From an uncultured Flavihumibacter sp. (lineage in GTDB: Bacteria > Bacteroidota > Bacteroidia > Chitinophagales > Chitinophagaceae): a stretch of DNA of 6,156 bases. Below the pieces are notes generated by a model. That model ran no database searches, was not told the origin of the DNA, and saw nothing but the letters and a program-made list of their open reading frames with translations. Location: the NCBI GenBank assembly GCA_946481605.1, contig CAMLPA010000211.1, positions 1 through 6,156 of the forward strand. The letters are read 5' to 3'. Positions 1 to 5,461 of this stretch are shown here, in pieces. The translations under genes and the position numbers were made by a program. How positions within the stretch are numbered: position 1 is the first letter of the stretch; every line of letters begins with the position of its first letter.

Positions 1-40
1 AATGGTTCCGTTGTCCGCCAACCGGCGGATAGGCAGAGCC
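1..40 (+). repeat. tRNA-Cys 5'-half-like fragment with the D-arm replaced
   Basis: Two blocks of the downstream tRNA-Cys gene recur here in the same order. Positions 1-11 (AATGGTTCCGT) are identical to 46-56, and 30-39 (TAGGCAGAGC) are identical to 68-77. Between the blocks the real tRNA has 11 nt of D-arm (57-67), while this copy has 18 nt (12-29) that form a hairpin. No anticodon loop, T-arm or 3' acceptor strand follows before the true tRNA begins at 49, so it cannot be a working tRNA. It could be the remnant of a tandem tRNA duplication that took in a palindromic element. The window starts at base 1, so its left limit is unknown. Confidence 0.6.
12..31. repeat. Hairpin palindrome (REP-like)
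   Basis: TCCGCC (14-19) and GGCGGA (24-29) are perfect reverse complements around the loop AACC. The stem extends by a G·T (13/30) and a T-A (12/31) pair to 8 bp. GC-rich palindromes of this kind resemble the short intergenic palindromic repeats common in bacterial genomes. No poly-T tract follows, so it does not look like a terminator. Whether it is a repeat family in this genome cannot be told from one copy. Confidence 0.55.
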
Positions 41-48
41 GAAGAAAT

Positions 49-119
49 GGTTCCGTGGCCGAGTGGCTAGGCAGAGCTCTGCAAAAGCTCGTACAGCGGT
101 TCGAATCCGCTCGGGACCT
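49..119 (+). tRNA. tRNA-Cys (GCA)
   Basis: A full cloverleaf can be drawn. The acceptor stem is 49-55 with 112-118 (7 bp, one T·G wobble at 52/115). The D-stem is GCC 58-60 with GGC 70-72. The anticodon stem is GAGCT 74-78 with AGCTC 86-90. The 7-nt loop 79-85 (CTGCAAA) has anticodon GCA at 81-83, which reads the Cys codons UGC/UGU. The variable loop is short (91-94). The T-arm is AGCGG 95-99 and CCGCT 107-111 around TTCGAAT. The discriminator base at 119 is T (U73), the known identity base of tRNA-Cys. The 3' CCA is not encoded and would be added after transcription. A terminator follows 4 nt later, so the tRNA is probably the last gene of its transcript. Confidence 0.97.
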
Positions 120-123
120 CCTC

Positions 124-158
124 AAAATGACCACTGAAAGGTGGTCATTTTCGTTTTT
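124..158 (+). terminator. Intrinsic terminator after tRNA-Cys
   Basis: AAAATGACCAC (124-134) pairs perfectly with GTGGTCATTTT (141-151), giving an 11-bp stem around the 6-nt loop TGAAAG. The tract CGTTTTT follows (152-158), so a U-rich tail is present. It sits 4 nt after the tRNA 3' end and insulates the downstream operon from tRNA transcription. The stem is symmetric and flanked by A4 on the left, so weak termination in the other direction is possible, but no minus-strand gene needs it. Confidence 0.9.
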
Positions 159-319
159 AAGCAGGTGCCAGACTAATAATACCTTTTTTACGCAGTCGTT
201 TGCGTTCCCATCTTCTTCCTTTAAACCGTAATTTGTTTGAACTGTACTTTCTCGCAAGGATAGTACAGGAAGGCCTTTGCTTAAAACCCGCTAACTTTAA
301 AGGGAATTGCGTTGCTTAT
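159..319 (+). other. Leader region without a gene
   Basis: This 161-bp stretch separates the tRNA terminator from the preferred start of the first operon gene. It must hold the operon promoter if transcription starts locally. The Bacteroidota sigma consensus (TTG at about -33, TAnnTTTG at about -7) is matched only partly: TACCTTTT at 180-187 and TAACTTTA at 292-299 each fit 7 of 8 positions, but neither has a TTG at the usual distance upstream. An open frame runs through 200-319 in phase with the next gene. It would add 40 residues with no recognisable domain ahead of the membrane anchor, so I treat it as untranslated. Confidence 0.5.
242..268. promoter_or_regulatory. Inverted repeat upstream of the cytochrome operon
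   Basis: CTGTACT (242-248) and AGTACAG (262-268) are perfect 7-nt reverse complements separated by 13 nt. The centre lies about 65 bp before the ATG at 320. It could be a regulator-binding site or a hairpin in the mRNA leader. No U-tract follows, so it is not a terminator. A 7-bp inverted repeat can occur by chance in 160 bp, so confidence is low. Confidence 0.3.
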
Positions 320-3016
320 ATGAATACCAGGACCAGCCGGACCATCAAACTCGTTATAGCCATTTTAGGCATTACCGTTATTGCGGGAATTTTCTTCAGC
401 AATTCCGGTAAGGTGGATTACAATGCAGCAGTGAAACCATTGCTCAACAAGAAATGCATCTCCTGCCACGGCGGCGTAAAACAAAGCGGCGGCTTCGGAC
501 TGCTTACCCGCGAACAGGCATTGCAAAAAACTGAAAGCGGCCACCCAGCCATCGTTCCCGGAGACGCTTCCGCCAGTGAATTCATCAAAAGGTTGTCTCA
601 TCCCGATCCTGAATCCAGGATGCCCATGAATGCCGATCCGCTTTCCAAAGAAGAAATAGCCCTGCTTGAAAAATGGATCGACCAGGGCGCGCATTGGGAC
701 GATCACTGGTCGTATCTCCCTGTGAAGAAACCCCAGGTACCCGAACCAGGATTTTTATCCTTCTTCTCTCCCAAAAAAGATTGGGCCCGCAACGAGATCG
801 ATTTTTTCACTTTCGATAAAATGAAGGAACATGGATTGGAACCTTCTCCGGAAGCAGATAAGCACACTTTACTGCGCCGGGTGAGCCTGGACCTTACAGG
901 TGTACCGCTGCCGGAAAAAGCGCAGGCTGCTTTTCTCGCAGACAATAGCGCCAACGCTTACGAAAAACTGGTGGATTCCCTGCTGAACTCACCCCGCTTC
1001 GGCGAACGATGGGCCGCAGTATGGATGGACCTCGCCCGCTATGCAGATTCCAAAGGGTACGAAAGAGATGGCGCCAGGCCCATCTGGCGTTACCGCGACT
1101 GGCTGATCAATGCTTTCAACAGCGGTATGCCTTACAACCAGTTCCTCGTAGAACAACTGGCTGGCGACCTGCTGCCGGATCCCACCGATGCGCAGTATAT
1201 CGCGACAGCCTTTCACCGCAATACACAAACGAACGATGAAGGCGGTACCGATAATGAAGAATTCAGGAACGCTGCGCTCATGGACCGTGTGAACACCACC
1301 TGGGAAGCAGTGCTGGGCACCACTTTCTCCTGCGTGCAATGCCATAGCCATCCTTACGATCCTTTCTTTCATGAAGATTATTATACTTTCCTCGCTTTCT
1401 TCAACCAATCCGGAGACGAGGATTCTTATGAGGATTATCCGGTACTGCGTTCTTTTCAGGGTTCAGACAGTTCGCGGGCCGATTCGTTGATGACCTGGAT
1501 GAAAAAAGCTTACCCTCAAACACAATCTACCTATTGGACCAAATTCCTGCGTACCTACCAGCCCGCCTACAATTCAGTGACCTGCGATGAATTCAACGGT
1601 GCCGCATTGCTGGATACAAAATGGCTGGGTATGAGCAACAACAGCACGGCCAGGTTACGCAATGTAAACCTTGACGGTGCCCGCCAGTTGATCATAAGGT
1701 ATGCTACGGCTTTCAAACAGGCGCAATGGCAAATCAGGCTCGATAGTGTGAACGGCCCAATCCTCAGTACTATACAACTTCCCGCCACCAAACGTTGGGA
1801 GATACACCGTTTCAATATCCCCCCGGTACAGGGCACGCACAACCTTTATTTCGTATATGCCACGCCTGAACTGAAAGGCAATACGGAAAGCTTCGGGGTG
1901 AACTTTAGCTGGTTCAGTTTTGCGCCTGCTTTTCCTGAGGGTTTCCCCACTCAACAATACCTTTCCCTGCTGAATGCCCCTTCAGAAGTGATTCCTGTTA
2001 TGGTGGATTTCCCCCAAAACATGCAGCGGAAAAGCTTTCTTTTTGAAAGGGGGAACTGGCTGGTAAAAGGAAAAGAAGTGCAGGCCAATACGCCGGTATA
2101 CCTGGGCGCCCTGGAAGGAAAAGCACCCAAAACCAGGCTGGACATGGCCCAATGGCTTACCAGTAAACAAAACCCCTTAACGGCGCGGGTGATGGTGAAC
2201 AGGTTGTGGGAACAACTCTTCGGAAGAGGAATCGTCGAAACCGTGGAGGATTTCGGTTCACAAGGCTTCGCACCCATCCACCCGGAACTGCTCGACTTCC
2301 TGGCCTGGGAATTTATGCATAACTACCAATGGAGCATAAAGAAAACGCTGAAAAAAATGGTGATGTCGGCCACCTACAGGCAACGGGCTGAACTGCGTAC
2401 CGTCGACCTGGAAAAGGATCCCGATAACCGTTTCCTGGCACGGGGCGCAAGGGTGCGGTTGAGTGCGGAACAGATCCGGGACCAATCGCTGGCAGTAAGT
2501 GGCTTACTCTCTTATAAAATGTTTGGACAAAGTGTAATGCCTTACCAACCCGATGGCATCTGGCTCGCGCCCTGGGATGGGGCGAAATGGACCAAAAGTG
2601 AAGGCGAGGACCAGTACAGGCGTGCCATCTATACCTTCTGGAAACGGGGCAGCCCATATCCTTCCATGATCGCATTCGACGGGGCCGCAAGAAACGTATG
2701 CTCCGCACGCAGAATACGCACCAATACACCTTTGCAGGCATTGGTTGCACTGAATGATCCTGTGTATGTGGAAGCGGCGGAAAAACTGGCCGAACGGATG
2801 AAGGGAAGTGGAACACAATTGAAGGAGTGGATTGCAGCCGGTTACCGGTTGGCCATGGGAAAAGAAATTTCGGCTGAAAAAAGAGCAGTGTTTGAAGCGC
2901 TTTACCATAAAGCAATACAATCTCTAAAGGCGGAGAAAGCGGTGAAAGAAAAAGAAGCGCTGAAACTGGTGGCGAACGCTTTGTTGAACATGGATGAATT
3001 CATTACAAAATCATGA
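320..3016 (+). CDS. PSCyt1-DUF1549-CBM6-like-DUF1553 membrane-anchored cytochrome protein
   Basis: Predicted 898-aa exported multidomain protein. I chose ATG 320 because it places one hydrophobic segment (residues 9-26) right after a basic N-terminus. The in-frame ATG at 200 would add 40 residues without domain signal. Domains in order: PSCyt1 cytochrome domain (about 34-130) with haem motif CISCH at 46-50 and possible axial Met in MPMNADPL (101-108); DUF1549/PSCyt2 (about 157-365) with the family's second motif CVQCHSHPYDP starting at 338; a CBM6-like beta-sandwich (about 417-535) with a typical IRLDSVNGPIL stretch; DUF1553/PSD1 (about 540-890) with NPLTARVMVNRLW, GRGIVETVEDFG, RRIRTNTPLQALVALNDP and the closing NMDEFITKS. 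There is no lipobox Cys, so it is probably an uncleaved anchor with a periplasmic body. It leads the operon and lies 6 bp before the DUF1501 gene, its usual genomic partner. Domain calls are confident. The reaction is unknown for this family; a redox role on a carbohydrate-related substrate is inference. Confidence 0.95.
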   Translation: MNTRTSRTIKLVIAILGITVIAGIFFSNSGKVDYNAAVKPLLNKKCISCHGGVKQSGGFGLLTREQALQKTESGHPAIVPGDASASEFIKRLSHPDPESRMPMNADPLSKEEIALLEKWIDQGAHWDDHWSYLPVKKPQVPEPGFLSFFSPKKDWARNEIDFFTFDKMKEHGLEPSPEADKHTLLRRVSLDLTGVPLPEKAQAAFLADNSANAYEKLVDSLLNSPRFGERWAAVWMDLARYADSKGYERDGARPIWRYRDWLINAFNSGMPYNQFLVEQLAGDLLPDPTDAQYIATAFHRNTQTNDEGGTDNEEFRNAALMDRVNTTWEAVLGTTFSCVQCHSHPYDPFFHEDYYTFLAFFNQSGDEDSYEDYPVLRSFQGSDSSRADSLMTWMKKAYPQTQSTYWTKFLRTYQPAYNSVTCDEFNGAALLDTKWLGMSNNSTARLRNVNLDGARQLIIRYATAFKQAQWQIRLDSVNGPILSTIQLPATKRWEIHRFNIPPVQGTHNLYFVYATPELKGNTESFGVNFSWFSFAPAFPEGFPTQQYLSLLNAPSEVIPVMVDFPQNMQRKSFLFERGNWLVKGKEVQANTPVYLGALEGKAPKTRLDMAQWLTSKQNPLTARVMVNRLWEQLFGRGIVETVEDFGSQGFAPIHPELLDFLAWEFMHNYQWSIKKTLKKMVMSATYRQRAELRTVDLEKDPDNRFLARGARVRLSAEQIRDQSLAVSGLLSYKMFGQSVMPYQPDGIWLAPWDGAKWTKSEGEDQYRRAIYTFWKRGSPYPSMIAFDGAARNVCSARRIRTNTPLQALVALNDPVYVEAAEKLAERMKGSGTQLKEWIAAGYRLAMGKEISAEKRAVFEALYHKAIQSLKAEKAVKEKEALKLVANALLNMDEFITKS

Positions 3017-3022
3017 TGTGGC

Positions 3023-4525
3023 ATGCAAAAGAAACCAACGCAAAATATTCATGAAGAAGCGCTGAAAATGGGAATGCAGTTCCAGACGAGGAAGCATTTT
3101 CTGAAGCAATGTGCCACGGGAATGGGACTATTCGCCTTCGGCTCGCTCCTCAATGGTTGTGATCTTTTTTCCGGGAATACGTCATCGGGGATGGTGGACC
3201 TTTCCAACCCGCTCGCGCCGAAACCGCCGTTATTCCCGGGAAAGGCCAAATCGGTGATCTACCTCCACATGGCGGGCGCGCCTTCACAACTGGAACTCTT
3301 CGATTACAAACCCGACCTTATGAAGTTGGATGGATTGGATTGTCCCGCTTCTTTGCTGGAAGGAAAACGATTCGCCTTTATCAGAGGCGTGCCCAAAATG
3401 CTGGGTCCGCAGGCCAGTTTTCAGCAACGTGGACAAAGCGGGGCCTGGGTTTCAGAACACCTGCCGCATTTTGCAGGCGTAGCCGATGAGGTTTCTTTTC
3501 TGAAAGCGGTTCATACCGATCAGTTCAACCACGCGCCGGCCCAACTGCTGATGCATACCGGAAGTCCGAGGCTTGGGAGGCCCAGTATCGGCGCCTGGGC
3601 CACGTATGGATTGGGTTCTGTGAACAGCGACCTGCCAGGATTTGTAGTGCTTACTTCCGGCGGTAATAATCCCGATGCCGGGAAAAGTGTCTGGGGCAGC
3701 GGATTTCTTCCTTCGGTTTACCAAGGCGTGCAATGCCGTTCGGAAGGAGAACCGGTGCTGTACCTGAAAGATCCGCATGGCGTTGACCGCGAAATGCGTA
3801 AAGCATCGATCGATGCCATCAATAAAGTGAACCAGTTGGAATACGAACAATTCCAGGACCCCGAAATTCTTTCCCGGATTGCGCAGTATGAAATGGCCTA
3901 CAAGATGCAGATATCCGTTCCTGAAGTGATGAACATCAACGATGAGCCTGCATACATTCATGAAATGTATGGCACGGAGCCGGGAAAACTGTCTTTCGCC
4001 AACAATGTGCTCCTCGCCCGGAAACTGGTGGAAAAAGGTGTGCGATTCGTACAGTTGTTCGATTGGGGATGGGACGCGCATGGTACCGATGCCAACCTTG
4101 CCATAGATGTGGGCATGATCAACAAATGCCGCCAGATCGATAAGCCTATCACCGCGCTGCTCCTCGACCTGAAACAAAGGGGGCTGTTAGACGAAACACT
4201 GGTGGTATGGGGTGGAGAATTCGGCAGAACACCTATGCAGGAAAACCGCAACGGCAAAACATTGCCCTTCAAAGGAAGGGACCACCACACCGAAGCCTTC
4301 ACCATCTGGATGGCTGGCGGTGGCATAAAAAAAGGACATACTCATGGAGAAACTGACGAGATCGGTTATGCGCCGGTAAGCGGAAGGGTATCTGTTTTTG
4401 ACGTGCAGGCCACCATCCTCAACCAGTTGGGCTTCGACCATGAAAAACTGACCTACCCCTTCCAGGGAAGAAACTTCCGGCTCACCGATGTGGAAGGAGA
4501 AGTGATCAAACAAATTATTGCCTGA
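3023..4525 (+). CDS. DUF1501 family protein, Tat-type signal
   Basis: Predicted 500-aa protein of the DUF1501 family, which shares the alkaline phosphatase/sulfatase-like fold. A Tat-like signal TRKHFLK (22-28, an RK variant of the twin arginine) precedes a hydrophobic stretch (about 31-43). LLNGC (42-46) follows and could act as a loose lipoprotein box. Family hallmarks are SVIYLHMAGAPSQLELFDYKP-like sequence (77-97), TDQFNHAPAQLLMHTGSPRLG (165-185 region), RFVQLFDWGWDAHG (341-354), WGGEFGRTP (396-404), GRDHH (418-422), AGGGIKKGHTHGETDEIGY (431-449) and the C-terminal LTYPFQGRNFRLTDVEGEV. The usual HVHDLxAT stretch reads VSVFDVQAT here (456-464). ATG 3023 follows the upstream stop by 6 bp; ATGs at 3068 and 3074 would also keep the signal. 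The close pairing with a DUF1549/DUF1553 gene is the standard arrangement for this family and suggests a shared exported process. No activity is established; hydrolase chemistry is only suggested by the fold. Confidence 0.95.
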   Translation: MQKKPTQNIHEEALKMGMQFQTRKHFLKQCATGMGLFAFGSLLNGCDLFSGNTSSGMVDLSNPLAPKPPLFPGKAKSVIYLHMAGAPSQLELFDYKPDLMKLDGLDCPASLLEGKRFAFIRGVPKMLGPQASFQQRGQSGAWVSEHLPHFAGVADEVSFLKAVHTDQFNHAPAQLLMHTGSPRLGRPSIGAWATYGLGSVNSDLPGFVVLTSGGNNPDAGKSVWGSGFLPSVYQGVQCRSEGEPVLYLKDPHGVDREMRKASIDAINKVNQLEYEQFQDPEILSRIAQYEMAYKMQISVPEVMNINDEPAYIHEMYGTEPGKLSFANNVLLARKLVEKGVRFVQLFDWGWDAHGTDANLAIDVGMINKCRQIDKPITALLLDLKQRGLLDETLVVWGGEFGRTPMQENRNGKTLPFKGRDHHTEAFTIWMAGGGIKKGHTHGETDEIGYAPVSGRVSVFDVQATILNQLGFDHEKLTYPFQGRNFRLTDVEGEVIKQIIA

Positions 4526-4543
4526 CCTCATAACCCTGAACAA

Positions 4544-5455
4544 ATGTCCGTTTCCAGAAGAGATTTTATTGCCAGATCAACCGTGCTCGGCAGCGGCGCA
4601 TTGTTGCCTTCCACGCTTTTTTCAAAAGATGTTCCAAAAATTCCATCCGCTGTTCCTTTGTATGTATTGGCCACCAACTGGGGCTTTAAAGGCAATTGGG
4701 ACCAGTTTTGCAGTGCGGCGAAAAATGCCGGTTATGATGGTGTGGAAGTTTGGGCGCCGCCGGAAAATGAAATAGAGGCCTTTCTTGCAGCCCTGCGGAA
4801 ATACGAATTGAAATTCGCTTTTCTCGCTGGCGCTTCCGATAGTAATTTCAGTAAGCACCTGGCGCAGTTTGAACAGAACCTTGCCTATGCTGCTTCCATG
4901 AAACCATTGTTCATTAACTGCCACAGCGGAAGAGATTATTTTACGATGGAAGAGGGAAAAAAGATTTACGCGCACACAAAGGAGGTGGCGCAGAAAACCG
5001 GTATTCCGATTTACCATGAAACGCACCGGTCCCGGTTGATTTTCGCGGCGCACATCACCCGGAACTACCTGGAAACCGTTCCTTCGCTGGAGTTGACGCT
5101 GGATATCTCGCACTGGTGCAATGTACACGAATCCCTGCTCGACGACCAACCTGAAGCGGTGGCGCTCGCCATAGAAAGAACGGCGCATATACATGCCCGT
5201 ATCGGCCACCAGGAGGGGCCGCAGGTAAACGACCCCCGTGCGCCCGAATGGACCAGGGTAGTAGAAAAATATTTTGCCTGGTGGGACGCGGTTGTAGCGG
5301 GAAGGATAAGAAAAAAGGCGCCTTTCATCACGTTCACCACCGAGTTTGGCCCTGCCAACTATATGCCCACACTTCCTTACACCAGACAGGAGATAGGTAA
5401 CCAATGGGAGATCAACGCTTACATGAAGGACCTCCTGCAAAAAAGGTATAAATAG
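4544..5455 (+). CDS. Tat-exported TIM-barrel protein, sugar phosphate isomerase/epimerase family
   Basis: Predicted 303-aa protein of the AP-endonuclease-2/xylose-isomerase-like TIM-barrel group. An N-terminal SRRDFIA (4-10) with a following hydrophobic stretch is a good Tat signal, so the protein should fold with its cofactor in the cytoplasm and act in the periplasm. Likely divalent-metal ligands of the barrel are E159 (in YHETHRSR), D187 (in LDISHW), H215 or H217 (in AHIHARIGH) and E267 (in TTEFGP). H127 (NCHSGRDYF) and H190 are further active-site candidates. The block HIHARIGHQEGPQVNDPRAPEW is distinctive of an exported subgroup in Bacteroidota and related phyla. It lies 18 bp after the DUF1501 gene with no terminator between them. 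The family name implies phosphorylated substrates, but a periplasmic enzyme is more likely to act on free or oxidised sugars or glycosides (inference). The exact reaction cannot be told. Confidence 0.93.
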   Translation: MSVSRRDFIARSTVLGSGALLPSTLFSKDVPKIPSAVPLYVLATNWGFKGNWDQFCSAAKNAGYDGVEVWAPPENEIEAFLAALRKYELKFAFLAGASDSNFSKHLAQFEQNLAYAASMKPLFINCHSGRDYFTMEEGKKIYAHTKEVAQKTGIPIYHETHRSRLIFAAHITRNYLETVPSLELTLDISHWCNVHESLLDDQPEAVALAIERTAHIHARIGHQEGPQVNDPRAPEWTRVVEKYFAWWDAVVAGRIRKKAPFITFTTEFGPANYMPTLPYTRQEIGNQWEINAYMKDLLQKRYK

Positions 5456-5461
5456 TACACA

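Noticed and set aside
175..200. Possible promoter near TAATAATACCTTTTTT
   Set aside because: TACCTTTT fits the Bacteroidota -7 box at 7 of 8 positions, but no TTG lies at the proper upstream distance. Such AT-rich matches are frequent by chance.
200..319. 40-residue N-terminal extension of the first protein, from ATG 200
   Set aside because: It has no domain signal and would put the membrane anchor about 50 residues in. ATG 320 gives a normal signal-anchor, so 320 is preferred.
2313..2915. Minus-strand open frame of 200 codons opposite the DUF1553 region
   Set aside because: It lies wholly inside a conserved domain on the other strand and has no family resemblance.
3452..4177. Minus-strand open frame of 241 codons opposite the DUF1501 gene
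   Set aside because: The plus strand carries strong family motifs across the same bases; the antisense product has no recognisable feature.
4518..4775. Plus-strand 85-codon open frame across the gene 2/gene 3 junction
   Set aside because: It is out of frame with both supported genes and has no features of its own.
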